Positions 46,931-55,948 of a stretch of 64,000 bases of DNA are shown here, in pieces (the stretch's first letter is position 1; every line of letters starts with the position of its first letter). The stretch lies in contig NZ_JAAORG010000001.1 of NCBI RefSeq assembly GCF_017696055.1, positions 806,001-870,000 of the forward strand, given 5' to 3'. The notes beneath the pieces were generated by a model. It ran no database searches and was not told where the DNA came from. It saw only the letters and a program-made list of their open reading frames with translations. The translations under genes were made by a program, and so were the position numbers. This DNA is from Prochlorococcus marinus XMU1406. GTDB taxonomy: Bacteria > Cyanobacteriota > Cyanobacteriia > PCC-6307 > Cyanobiaceae.

Positions 46931-48685
46931 TCAAACTTTCAACAATTTAGAAGTTATTAATTTAAAAACTTTTTTATCTATAGTTTCTTGATTTAAAAGT
47001 ATATCAACTAATTTATCTAGTAAGACTCTATTTTTTTTCAATATTTTTATTGAATTATTTAATGAAATTTTAGAAATATTTATGATTTCATTATCTATTC
47101 TAGAACTGGTATTTTCAGCTATGAGAGGCTTTCTTCTAAATAATCCATCTCCTAAATACATTTCATTATTATCAGAATCCATTGAAATTGGACCAATAAT
47201 TGAAAATCCATATTTTGTAACCATTTCCCTTACGATATTTGTCGCATAAGAGATATCATTTATGGAGCATTGTGTAATTTCACGTTCACCAAAAACTATC
47301 GTTTCTGCTGCTCTTCCAGCTAGAGCAATTTCAATTTTTGAAAATAATAATTTTTTTGAAATCAATCCACTAGAAATTACATCTTCGTCAGGGCATATTT
47401 TTGTATATCCTCCTATAGATCCAGATCTAGGTAAAATTGTAATTTTATCAACTGATTCAATTCCATTTCTCACAGCAGATACAATTGCTCTACCTACTTC
47501 GTTATAAGCAATAATTTTTTTCATATTAGGAGAAGTTATTAATGAGCTTCTAAGGCCAATGGTAATTTTATCAAGAGCATTTTCTATATGAAGATCATTG
47601 ATTAATTTAGATTCGTCTCTTGCACAGTGAATAGCACTCTCGTTCATCAAGTTTGCAAGATCTGCTCCAGAAAATCCGACTGTTCTAGAAGCCCAATATC
47701 CAAAGTCAACCTCGCTTGAAAGTGGTTTGGAAAGTGAGTGAACTGAAAGAATTTTTTTTCTTCCATCTAAATCTGGAAGCATTACTTCAATTTTCCTATC
47801 AAATCTACCTGGTCTTAATAATGCTGCATCCAAAATATCTGGTCTATTTGTTGCTGCTAAAACAATAATCCCAGAATTATCAGCAAAACCATCTAATTCA
47901 GTCAGAAGCTGATTAAGGGTTTGTTCTCTTTCATCATTTCCACCTCCGATCCCAGACCCTCTTTGCCTACCAATGGAATCAATTTCATCAATAAAAATTA
48001 TACAAGGAGATTTTTCCTTAGCCTTAGAGAACAGATCACGAACTCGACTTGCTCCAACACCAACAAAAAGTTCTATAAACTCCGAAGCCGATATTGAGAG
48101 AAAAGGTACTCCTGATTCACCCGCAATTGCTTTAGCTAATAATGTTTTTCCTGTCCCTGGTGGGCCTATTAGAAGAACTCCCTTAGGAACTTTCGCTCCA
48201 AGATTTTCAAATTTCTTTGGTTCTTTCAAAAATGTTATTACCTCTTTTAATTCCTCTGCGGCTTCAGGGACACCAGCTACATCATCGAATCTCGTTTCTA
48301 CATCATCAATAGTTACAAATTTAGATTGATTTTTGGTGAAACCAAAAGCTCTGGAGGCCAATTTTGATGTACTCCTCAAGATTAAGACTATAGCTAATAT
48401 GAAAATTAGGAAAAGACTTATTGAAGCGAATGAATTAGCAGCTGAGGCTTCTTTTCTACTATTGTTAATAGTTAGATCTACCTTATTTTCAGTAGCCTTT
48501 TCAAGGATTAATTGATCGTTGTAAAGGATAGGTATTTTAAATTTATCTCCATTTTTATACAGAACATCAATTTCTCTCTGCCTTGGATAGAAAAATATTG
48601 ATTCTATTTTCCCCGTCTCTATATCTTCTAGAAGATCCGAATAACTTGATTTAGAATCTGAATATGAGAATTTTGATCTAAACAC
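46931..48685 (-). CDS. FtsH-family AAA protein lacking the zinc-protease motif
   Basis: A 584-residue FtsH homologue starting at GTG 48685 (a stop lies three codons upstream). The AAA module is intact: Walker A GPPGTGKT (174-181), Walker B IIFIDEID (229-236), and the second region of homology [18 protein letters not shown] (278-295). Where FtsH has HExxH, this has NEVGR (395-399), so both zinc-binding histidines are gone; the third-ligand region [15 protein letters not shown] is kept. It also begins directly with the periplasmic-type domain ([19 protein letters not shown]) and keeps only one helix (about 88-104). Predicted ATP-driven unfoldase/chaperone or regulatory subunit, comparable to plant FtsHi proteins. 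Confidence 0.88.
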   Translation of the reverse strand: MFRSKFSYSDSKSSYSDLLEDIETGKIESIFFYPRQREIDVLYKNGDKFKIPILYNDQLILEKATENKVDLTINNSRKEASAANSFASISLFLIFILAIVLILRSTSKLASRAFGFTKNQSKFVTIDDVETRFDDVAGVPEAAEELKEVITFLKEPKKFENLGAKVPKGVLLIGPPGTGKTLLAKAIAGESGVPFLSISASEFIELFVGVGASRVRDLFSKAKEKSPCIIFIDEIDSIGRQRGSGIGGGNDEREQTLNQLLTELDGFADNSGIIVLAATNRPDILDAALLRPGRFDRKIEVMLPDLDGRKKILSVHSLSKPLSSEVDFGYWASRTVGFSGADLANLMNESAIHCARDESKLINDLHIENALDKITIGLRSSLITSPNMKKIIAYNEVGRAIVSAVRNGIESVDKITILPRSGSIGGYTKICPDEDVISSGLISKKLLFSKIEIALAGRAAETIVFGEREITQCSINDISYATNIVREMVTKYGFSIIGPISMDSDNNEMYLGDGLFRRKPLIAENTSSRIDNEIINISKISLNNSIKILKKNRVLLDKLVDILLNQETIDKKVFKLITSKLLKV

Positions 48686-48816
48686 TAATCTTTATAAGTG
48701 ATTAATAAAGCATATATGCTTATTTAAAAAATTGACGTATATAAACAAAATATACTCAAAAGTTTTGGAGATAACCAGTTAAAGGTTATATTATTATATG
48801 GAAATAAAGAAACAGA

Positions 48817-48987
48817 ATGGCTGTACCAAAGAAGAAAAAATCAAAGAGCAAAAGGAACCAAAGGCACGCTGTTTGGAAAGGAAAAGCAGCAATAGCAGCT
48901 CAAAAAGCTATATCTTTAGGTAAATCAGTTTTAACTGGGAAAGCTCAAGGATTTGTTTATCCTATTGAGGAAGAAGAAGAAGAGTAG
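48817..48987 (+). CDS. rpmF: 50S ribosomal protein L32
   Basis: A 56-residue L32: [20 protein letters not shown] is the family N-terminus, followed by a basic body and an acidic EEEEEE tail. It lacks the zinc-binding CxxC pair of some bacterial L32, as is usual in cyanobacteria. It is divergent from the FtsH-like gene; a small ATAACC-N7-GGTTAT hairpin lies upstream, of unknown use. Confidence 0.93.
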   Translation: MAVPKKKKSKSKRNQRHAVWKGKAAIAAQKAISLGKSVLTGKAQGFVYPIEEEEEE

Positions 48988-48990
48988 CTT

Positions 48991-49317
48991 TTAAGATCCT
49001 AATTTAAATGCTTCAAGTATAACGGCATAAATTGCACCAATTCTTAATTTATCAACTACGGTCCATAGATAATAAAACTTTGAACTTGCGGCAGGTTTAA
49101 TTCTTATAATGATTTCAATAAAAATAATGATTATTGGGACCATTATTAACTCATTTTTACCTTCAGATATAAATTTTGTAATAAAATTTGCGAACAAAAA
49201 ATAACCTGTCAAAACAGAAATTAGGCCAATAGATTTTGTTCTCCAAGTATCACTTAGAAAACCAAAAAATAAATTATTTAACTGGTAGGTAATTCTTGAA
49301 AAATTAGTTTTTTGCAT
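48991..49317 (-). CDS. DUF565 / Ycf20 family membrane protein
   Basis: A 108-residue protein with two to three helices. The pattern RTKSIGLISVLTGYFLF plus a late YYLWTVVDKLRIGAIYAVIL matches Ycf20/DUF565, conserved in cyanobacteria and plastids and linked in plants to non-photochemical quenching. Its ATG lies inside the 3' end of the HAD gene (14-bp overlap), so it is probably coupled to it. Confidence 0.8.
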   Translation of the reverse strand: MQKTNFSRITYQLNNLFFGFLSDTWRTKSIGLISVLTGYFLFANFITKFISEGKNELIMVPIIIIFIEIIIRIKPAASSKFYYLWTVVDKLRIGAIYAVILEAFKLGS

Positions 49318-50068
49318 TCCTAAAAGACACTAAATAATCACTTAGAAAGTTATAGTCAATGTATGATTTTTTTAGTTTAGGGCCTTTGATTACATTTGCC
49401 ACATTATTCTGATCACCAAGACTGTCTAAAATACAATCTAATTTAATATTTTCCTCAAGAACAATTGGGATATTTGAAGGAACAAAAATTGTTGGCAAGT
49501 TAGCTGCCAAAGAAGATTTCAATCCTGGATTGGAGTCTTCAAAAACAATTGAGTTGTTTTTGTTTATACCACTTAATTGGACAGCCTTTAAATATGGTAA
49601 TGGATTTGGTTTCTTTAATTCAACGTCTTCGCTTGAAATAATGAACTCAAAAGGGTTCATGCCATTAAAAAGATAATCAACAAGAAGATTGGCTTGAATT
49701 CTTGAACTTGAAGTAACAATAAATTGTCTTACTTTTTTTCTATGTAATTCATTTATTAATCTAAAAACACCAGTTTTCAAACTAACGCAATTTTTTTTTA
49801 TAATTTCTAAATAATGAAACTGCTTTGTTTCATGAATTTTGAGAATTAAATCTTCTGAGAAATTATCATTATTATATTTAGCGTAATATGCAATCCTATT
49901 ATTGCCCCCATTTATCTTCAGAAGTTTTATGTATGTATTAGTATCCCAATTCCAATCAATGCTAAGGTCATTAAAAGCATTATTAAAAGCAGGTAAATGG
50001 GCCTCTAATTCTGTATTTGCGATGGTACCATCTAAATCCCAATAAACACCCTCCAGATAAGTCACCAA
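49304..50068 (-). CDS. HAD-superfamily hydrolase (CbbY/phosphoglycolate phosphatase-like)
   Basis: A 254-residue HAD phosphatase with start TTG 50068 or the adjacent GTG. Motif I is YWDLDGTIANTE (nucleophile Asp in D-x-D), motif II FIVTSSSR, motif III lysine in KKPNPLPYLKA, and motif IV FEDSNPGLKSS. A helical cap domain follows motif I, as in the CbbY/PGP group. The substrate (phosphoglycolate, a sugar phosphate, or a xylulose bisphosphate) is not resolved. Confidence 0.85.
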   Translation of the reverse strand: MVTYLEGVYWDLDGTIANTELEAHLPAFNNAFNDLSIDWNWDTNTYIKLLKINGGNNRIAYYAKYNNDNFSEDLILKIHETKQFHYLEIIKKNCVSLKTGVFRLINELHRKKVRQFIVTSSSRIQANLLVDYLFNGMNPFEFIISSEDVELKKPNPLPYLKAVQLSGINKNNSIVFEDSNPGLKSSLAANLPTIFVPSNIPIVLEENIKLDCILDSLGDQNNVANVIKGPKLKKSYIDYNFLSDYLVSFRNAKN

Positions 50069-50080
50069 AAAGAAATTCTT

Positions 50081-50158
50081 TTATTTACGGTAAAAAACAA
50101 GAGCAATTATTGCTGGTCCTGCTAACGCAACTACAGCCAAAGGAATAAGTGTTGCCAT
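50081..50158 (-). CDS. tiny single-helix protein, possibly Psb30/Ycf12-like
   Basis: A 25-residue frame, MATLIPLAVVALAGPAIIAL plus five residues, that is one complete membrane helix. The LAGPAII segment is reminiscent of Psb30/Ycf12, a small photosystem II subunit, where an LAGPVVI-type stretch occurs. The peptide is shorter than usual (about 30-45 residues), so the identification is tentative. Its intact start and stop and position in a 170-bp gap support a real gene. Confidence 0.5.
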   Translation of the reverse strand: MATLIPLAVVALAGPAIIALVFYRK

Positions 50159-50240
50159 GATTAATGAATATGTTTTGTGATACTATTTTTACAAATAAAT
50201 GATGAAACTGTACTGATACGTTACAAGATTGAATTAAATT

Positions 50241-50588
50241 ATGAAATCATGGACATGTATAGAAAATTGTGGAGCTTGTTGTAAATTCGACTTGAAAGAA
50301 AGAAGCGATTTGGCTAACAAACTTAACAAAGAAGATATAGCTTTGATAAATTCGATGACGGCTAAAGACGGTTGGTGTAAAAATCTGGACAGAGAAAATA
50401 AAAAATGCTTAATTTATGAAACCAGACCACATTTTTGCCGTGTAAGTGAATTTTCAACTTCATTTAAAGGATATTTGAAATCTGGTGATAAATTTTTGAT
50501 AGATTGCTGCAAGCAACATATTTCATCAAATTATGGATACCAAAGTAAAGAGATGAAATCTTTTAGAATTGCTGTTTCTGGAAAATGA
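50241..50588 (+). CDS. YkgJ-type cysteine-cluster protein
   Basis: A 115-residue protein with many cysteines: C-x3-C-x2-CC in WTCIENCGACCKFD, then GWCKNLDRENKKCLIY, FCRVSEF and DCCKQH. This is the CxxxCxxC(C) family (UPF0153/YkgJ), thought to bind zinc or an iron-sulfur cluster. Its last codons overlap the first GDT1-half gene by 4 bp (ATGA), placing it in one operon with the predicted cation transporters; a metal role is plausible. Confidence 0.82.
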   Translation: MKSWTCIENCGACCKFDLKERSDLANKLNKEDIALINSMTAKDGWCKNLDRENKKCLIYETRPHFCRVSEFSTSFKGYLKSGDKFLIDCCKQHISSNYGYQSKEMKSFRIAVSGK

Positions 50589-50911
50589 ATAGTAAATTAG
50601 AAAAAAAAGAAAACAATTTAGAAAAAAGTTTTTTTTCAATATTTATAACGACTTTTACAACAATTTTTATTGCTGAACTTGGCGATAAAACTCAGATAGC
50701 AACATTAATGCTTTCTGCCGAATCGGGCAGGCCAATAGTTGTTTTTCTTGGAAGTTCTCTAGCATTAATAAGCTCTAGCATAGTAGGAGTTCTTATTGGT
50801 AAATGGGTATCAAAAAAAATATCTCCTAGCAAATTTGCTTTATCTACTGGTACTTTAATGATATTGATAAGTATATTTTTAGCTTATGAAACATTCAAAA
50901 ATTATTTATAA
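50585..50911 (+). CDS. UPF0016/GDT1 family transporter, first half
   Basis: A 108-residue protein with three predicted helices. FIAELGDKTQIATLML contains the ExGDKT motif that defines the UPF0016/TMEM165 family of Mn2+/Ca2+ exchangers (in cyanobacteria the manganese exporter Mnx). Full-length members have two such repeats in about 200 residues; here this is one repeat. It ends in TAAATG, so the next gene starts at the adjacent base. Confidence 0.88.
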   Translation: MNSKLEKKENNLEKSFFSIFITTFTTIFIAELGDKTQIATLMLSAESGRPIVVFLGSSLALISSSIVGVLIGKWVSKKISPSKFALSTGTLMILISIFLAYETFKNYL

Positions 50912-51223
50912 ATGGTTTTAAGTTTATTACTATCAACATTTCTAACCGTTTTCATAGCTGAATTAGGTGACAAAACTCAACTAGCTACTTTAACTATAAG
51001 TGGCACTTCAAATAAACCATTAGCAGTTTTTTTAGGATCTTCTTCAGCACTTGTTTTTGCAAGTTTACTAGGAGCTTTAACAGGTGGTTCTATTTCAAGT
51101 TTTTTACCCGAAGTAGTTCTTAAGTCAATAGCGTCCATTACATTTTTCATCATTGGTATAAGGCTTTTTATCAACTCTTTCACCATCGAAAAAGAAGAAA
51201 AAGAAGAGAAAGAAAATAATTAG
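50912..51223 (+). CDS. UPF0016/GDT1 family transporter, second half
   Basis: A 103-residue partner of the previous gene with the same ExGDKT motif (FIAELGDKTQLATLTI), about three helices and an acidic EEKEEKE tail. The two likely form a heterodimer equivalent to the fused two-repeat transporter. They are separate genes with a complete stop and start between them. Confidence 0.88.
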   Translation: MVLSLLLSTFLTVFIAELGDKTQLATLTISGTSNKPLAVFLGSSSALVFASLLGALTGGSISSFLPEVVLKSIASITFFIIGIRLFINSFTIEKEEKEEKENN

Positions 51224-51295
51224 TTTTAAGCTTGGATAATAAGGTGTAATAATGAAGTGTATACCCCTAAATTAATTGATAATTTCATTTAGATC

Positions 51296-53518
51296 ATGTT
51301 CACATCATCTTCAATAATTGATAATCTTAATCAGTCAGAAGGATTAGAATATAAAAAATTATGCAGATTATTAAAAATTACAAAGAAATCTGATAAGGAT
51401 AAATTAGATATTGCTTTAACAGCTCTAGAAAAACTTGAAATAATTAATAAAAATGAAAATGATGAATATACTTGCATAAAGGATAATGATCATCTTGTCG
51501 CTAAAATAAGATGTAGTAGCAAAGGCTATTGCTTTGCTGTAAGGGGAAAAGACAAAGAAGATATCTATATTAAAGAAAATCTACTTAACTATGCATGGAA
51601 TGGAGATAAAGTTTTAGTAAGGATAATAAAAGAGGGTTATAGAAGAAGATCACCTGAGGGAATAGTTGATTGTATTCTTGAAAGATCAAATCAAATACTT
51701 CTTTCTAAAGTTGAAATAATAAACAATGATGTATACGCAATCCCAATAGACGATAGAATCCTTTCTAAAATTAAACTTCCAAAAGAGAATCAAAAATACA
51801 CTTTCAAACCAGAAAATAAGAATATAGTAAAAGTTGAGATTGATAGATTTCCCATAGGTCAAGAAGAAGGAGTAGGTCATGTGATAGAAGAACTAAAACT
51901 AAACAATAATGAGGAATATGATACAGACTTTGTTTTATCTAAAAGCAATATCGTTAGATCGCATAATTTAAATCATATTGAATCTAAAAAAATAGAAAAA
52001 AGGGAGAGGATAGACCTTACAGATAAAAACTCTTATTTATTCAAAAAATGGAATTCTAAGAATTCTCCAATGCTCCCAATGATTCAAATAGAACAGCTAA
52101 AAAATAAAAGTACTAAATTATGGATTCATACAAATAATCTTGCAGAAAGAGTAGATCTAAATAGTAAAAAATCTCTAGAAATATTATTTAAAGGCTTAGA
52201 ATCATTACCTTTATTAAATGATTGGCAAAACTACATTAGTGAAGCCATAAAAAATGATTCTGAATTTAAATTTGGTGAAAAGAATGAAGCAATAAGCCTC
52301 TGCCTGAATTTAAATAGTGATAATGAAATAATTGATTGGTCATTTCATCTTACTTTAGTAAAATGCTCTCTTATTGTTGGAAGTGATCATACTGATGCAC
52401 TTTTATCTAGAAAAAGTAAATCAAGAATAACCTCTCGGGTATTAAAACCTATAAAGGAATATATTGACGATTTAGATAAAATACTTGAAATTTCATGTTC
52501 ATTCAGACAAAAACATCTTTTGGAGGGTAAGGTTGAAATTCCTGCCCCACTTAATAAAATTGAAGCACTAGAAGAATTTTTTGTTCACAATCCAGCTGAA
52601 TATTCAAAAGGATACTTTGAATCATTAAATAAAGAAGATTGCCAAACTTACCTTTCACCAATACTATATGAAGCTAATTTAATATGGTTCAAACATTCAA
52701 ATCAATATGGCTTAAAAAGTGCAGGATACATCTCAAATGGAATAGATTACGTTAATGCTAATGAAATCATCAAATTTTCAGAATTTATTGATAATGATAT
52801 AGAGCTTAATGAAGATGGCAACTTGACATTTAGTCAAGTAATTAAATTATGCGGCGATGATAATAAAAAAAGAATCTTACATAAACTTCTAATTAATGAA
52901 TTTAAGGACAATGAAATAAGGTTGATATCAAAAAATCCTGATAATGATGAAACAGAAAAATTATTTATTTCTCCATGGACAATTCCTGGATTTGACTTCA
53001 CAAATCTTATAAACCAGTACTGTATTTTTAATATGATAATTAATGGTAAGAAATCAAAGAAAAATAATATAAATGCAATTAATATATCTGAAAGTAATTC
53101 ATTAGACTTAGTTAATTGGGATATATTTAATTCATCAATTTCAAAAAATTTAGAAATATTATTTAATAAGTTTGTGATAGATAAACTAAATGAATTCAAG
53201 TACAAAGTTAACCACTATAAATCTAATATGATAAATATAAAAAAAGTAAGAAAAGCAGAAAAATTACTAGGTAATATTTATAGTGGGTTTATATTATCAG
53301 TACAAACATATGGTTTCTTTGTTGATATATCAGAACTAAATGTAGAGGGTTTAGTACACGTAAGCACTCTTAATAATGATTGGTATGAATATAGGTCAAG
53401 GCAAAATCTATTGATTGGAAGAAAATCTAAAAAATCATATAAAGTTGGAGATGCAATAGAAGTAAAAATCATAAAAGTCGACATCCTTAAATATCAAATT
53501 GATTTAGAATTAACATAA
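51296..53518 (+). CDS. RNase II/R-like protein with degenerate RNB active site
   Basis: A 740-residue protein of RNase R architecture: N-terminal winged-helix-like segment (about 5-60), cold-shock-type RNA-binding region (about 65-200), RNB region (about 235-585), and S1 domain (about 655-740, GFILSVQTYGFFVDISELNV). The RNB entry RIDLTD (238-243) is recognisable, but the catalytic aspartate motif that should follow is absent (residues 250-270 contain no D), and the late SPLRRYxDL motif is replaced by SPWTIPGFDFTN. I infer a non-catalytic RNA-binding protein, or a divergent enzyme with a relocated site. Confidence 0.78.
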   Translation: MFTSSSIIDNLNQSEGLEYKKLCRLLKITKKSDKDKLDIALTALEKLEIINKNENDEYTCIKDNDHLVAKIRCSSKGYCFAVRGKDKEDIYIKENLLNYAWNGDKVLVRIIKEGYRRRSPEGIVDCILERSNQILLSKVEIINNDVYAIPIDDRILSKIKLPKENQKYTFKPENKNIVKVEIDRFPIGQEEGVGHVIEELKLNNNEEYDTDFVLSKSNIVRSHNLNHIESKKIEKRERIDLTDKNSYLFKKWNSKNSPMLPMIQIEQLKNKSTKLWIHTNNLAERVDLNSKKSLEILFKGLESLPLLNDWQNYISEAIKNDSEFKFGEKNEAISLCLNLNSDNEIIDWSFHLTLVKCSLIVGSDHTDALLSRKSKSRITSRVLKPIKEYIDDLDKILEISCSFRQKHLLEGKVEIPAPLNKIEALEEFFVHNPAEYSKGYFESLNKEDCQTYLSPILYEANLIWFKHSNQYGLKSAGYISNGIDYVNANEIIKFSEFIDNDIELNEDGNLTFSQVIKLCGDDNKKRILHKLLINEFKDNEIRLISKNPDNDETEKLFISPWTIPGFDFTNLINQYCIFNMIINGKKSKKNNINAINISESNSLDLVNWDIFNSSISKNLEILFNKFVIDKLNEFKYKVNHYKSNMINIKKVRKAEKLLGNIYSGFILSVQTYGFFVDISELNVEGLVHVSTLNNDWYEYRSRQNLLIGRKSKKSYKVGDAIEVKIIKVDILKYQIDLELT

Positions 53519-53582
53519 ATAAATTTTCACAAAATATTATGAGAAAATTAATCAAAAAAATTTAAGATAACTTTTTAGAATT

Positions 53583-54026
53583 ATGTTTAAGAAAAAATAT
53601 TTATTATTAACTCTTTTTTTAATAATAATTTTTCAAATTTCATTATATACAAATAATAATCAGAAGACCTCACTTAGATACTTTAAATGGACTCTCCAAG
53701 AAGTAAGTATAGGTAAGTTAATAAGTATTTCGTTTTTTTCTGGTTTATTTGTAAGCACTTTATTAAATACAACAATTACTAGTACTAGTTTCAGAAAAAA
53801 AACTTTTGAAAATGTGGAAAATAATTTTGTATCACATGATAATGAGGATGATATGGAACCAAACGTTGAGATGCCTCCTCAAAGGGATATTAGAGAATCT
53901 CAACCAACAATTTCTGTTAATTACAGAGTAGTCAAAAATATGAATGATGATAATTTTAAAAAAGATCTAAATTATTCAAATCCAGATAATAAGGATGACT
54001 GGGATAATTCTGATAATGATTGGTAG
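53583..54026 (+). CDS. two-helix membrane protein of unknown function (147 aa)
   Basis: A 147-residue protein with two helices (about 5-23 and 43-66; a LapA-like layout) and an acidic, Asp/Asn-rich C-terminal tail ending DDWDNSDNDW. The tail is reminiscent of the acidic end of the DnaK in this window but shares no obvious homology. No function assigned. The following gene is 59 bp downstream. Confidence 0.65.
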   Translation: MFKKKYLLLTLFLIIIFQISLYTNNNQKTSLRYFKWTLQEVSIGKLISISFFSGLFVSTLLNTTITSTSFRKKTFENVENNFVSHDNEDDMEPNVEMPPQRDIRESQPTISVNYRVVKNMNDDNFKKDLNYSNPDNKDDWDNSDNDW

Positions 54027-54085
54027 AAAAATAAATAAATTAAAAAATGTTTTTTTAATTTATAATGAAATAAATTGTTTTTTTT

Positions 54086-54664
54086 ATGGAAGAAAATTTA
54101 GACAAAAATATTGAAGTTAATATAGAAGTATCTAACAACACGAGTAAATCAAACTCTGAGGAAATAAAAGTACCTAAATCAGAAAAAGTTATCAATATGG
54201 ATACAAATAATGGCAATTCTGAAATTAATTCTGCATCTAAAATTGTTATGAAAAATGAAATTGATACTCCCGACAAACCTATAACAAAACCAAAAAAAGA
54301 ACTCCCAGTAGAGAAAAAGCCTTTCCAAGAATTTATTAACATGCACCTAATTCCTTCACTTACTGAGGAAATTAATCAAAGAGGATTAGAAATAAACAAT
54401 ATTAGCCTCACTAACACAAATAGACCTATTGCTGGAGATAAATGTTGGGTAATAAATTGTGAAATTAAAGATATATGTAACTTTTGGTTATCCTTTGAGA
54501 AGGATGACATTAGTTCATTAAAAAGTATTTCTTTATCAAAACCTAATCAACAACCCAGTATTATTGAATCCTTTCTTATTGACGAAAAAAGAATTACCCT
54601 AAAATTAATAATTTCAAGAGTACTTCAAAGATTGAATGGGCAAAAGTTAATAGGAGTTAATTAG
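54086..54664 (+). CDS. DUF2996 family protein
   Basis: A 192-residue protein: a low-complexity acidic N-terminal half of about 85 residues rich in Asn, Ser and Glu (poorly conserved-looking), then a conserved C-terminal domain (PFQEFINMHLIPSLTEEINQ; LSFEKDDISSLKSISLS; late LQRLNGQ) that I recognise as DUF2996 of cyanobacteria. Function unknown. It precedes acsF by 80 bp. Confidence 0.75.
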   Translation: MEENLDKNIEVNIEVSNNTSKSNSEEIKVPKSEKVINMDTNNGNSEINSASKIVMKNEIDTPDKPITKPKKELPVEKKPFQEFINMHLIPSLTEEINQRGLEINNISLTNTNRPIAGDKCWVINCEIKDICNFWLSFEKDDISSLKSISLSKPNQQPSIIESFLIDEKRITLKLIISRVLQRLNGQKLIGVN

Positions 54665-54744
54665 AAAAACAATAACACCAAGTTAACTTTTCCCTCGAAA
54701 TTACAAATCATAGTAAATAATAGTATTAATAAACCGAATAAAAA

Positions 54745-55917
54745 ATGGCTCAATCAACTGTTGAATCAAAAAATAAAAAAGATATTAATAATGGAAAAAT
54801 TCCAGCAAAAGAAACAATTTTGTCCCCAAGATTCTATACAACGGACTTTGAGGCTATGGAAAATATGGATTTATCAATAAACGAGGAGGAATTGGAAGCT
54901 ATTTGTGAGGAATTTAGGAAAGATTACAATAGACATCATTTTGTAAGAAATAGTGAATTTGAAGGCGCTGCAGAAAAATTAGATCCTGAGACAAGAGAGC
55001 TTTTTGTTGATTTTCTCGAGGGAAGTTGTACATCAGAATTTTCAGGTTTTTTACTTTACAAGGAACTTAGTAAGAGAATTAAAGTCAAAAACCCTCTACT
55101 TGCTGAATGTTTTGCTCATATGGCCAGAGATGAAGCAAGACATGCAGGTTTTTTAAATAAATCAATGAGTGACTTTGGACTTCAGTTAGATTTAGGTTTT
55201 TTAACAGCCAATAAAGATTACACTTATTTCCCTCCAAGAAGTATTTTTTATGCTACTTATTTATCCGAAAAAATAGGTTATTGGAGATACATAGCAATTT
55301 ATAGGCATCTCGAAAAGAACCCTGATAGCAAAATTTTTCCACTATTTAATTACTTTGAAAATTGGTGTCAAGATGAAAATAGACATGGGGATTTCTTTGA
55401 CGCATTAATGAAAGCACAGCCACGTACTGTTAAATCTTTAAGCCAAAAAATTACCATTGGCGGCTCTACTTTTACACACCCATTATTCGACTACTTCCAT
55501 AGGTTTAGATATTTTTTGAATAATCTTCCATTAACATCCAAGTTATGGTCTAGGTTCTTTCTATTAGCTGTATTTGCAACTATGTATGCAAGGGATTTGG
55601 GAATTAAAAAAGATTTCTACAGTTCTTTAGGTTTAGATGCCAGAGATTACGACCAGTTTGTTATTAATAAAACAAATGAAACTTCTGCTAGAGTTTTTCC
55701 TGTGGTACTAGACGTTTATGATAAATCTTTTTATGGAAGATTAGATAAAATAGTAGACAATAATAAGGTTCTTTCCGATATTGCAAACAGTGATGTAAAT
55801 AAAGTATCTAAAACTTTTAAAAAATTACCTAAATATTTATCAAACGGTTACCAGTTATTAAGACTATACTTATTAAAACCTCTTGATAGCAAAGATTTCC
55901 AACCTTCGATTAGATAA
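54745..55917 (+). CDS. acsF: aerobic Mg-protoporphyrin IX monomethyl ester cyclase
   Basis: A 390-residue di-iron oxygenase (AcsF/CycI/ChlE) forming the isocyclic ring E of chlorophyll with O2. Iron-ligand motifs include [13 protein letters not shown] (ExxH) and [13 protein letters not shown] (ExxH), plus an earlier [13 protein letters not shown] block. The length is normal. It lies at the membrane with a Ycf54-type partner, not encoded nearby. The hemJ-like gene serves an earlier step of the same pathway. Confidence 0.96.
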   Translation: MAQSTVESKNKKDINNGKIPAKETILSPRFYTTDFEAMENMDLSINEEELEAICEEFRKDYNRHHFVRNSEFEGAAEKLDPETRELFVDFLEGSCTSEFSGFLLYKELSKRIKVKNPLLAECFAHMARDEARHAGFLNKSMSDFGLQLDLGFLTANKDYTYFPPRSIFYATYLSEKIGYWRYIAIYRHLEKNPDSKIFPLFNYFENWCQDENRHGDFFDALMKAQPRTVKSLSQKITIGGSTFTHPLFDYFHRFRYFLNNLPLTSKLWSRFFLLAVFATMYARDLGIKKDFYSSLGLDARDYDQFVINKTNETSARVFPVVLDVYDKSFYGRLDKIVDNNKVLSDIANSDVNKVSKTFKKLPKYLSNGYQLLRLYLLKPLDSKDFQPSIR

Positions 55918-55948
55918 TCTTTAATACAGAGAAGATTTATAGACTCAT

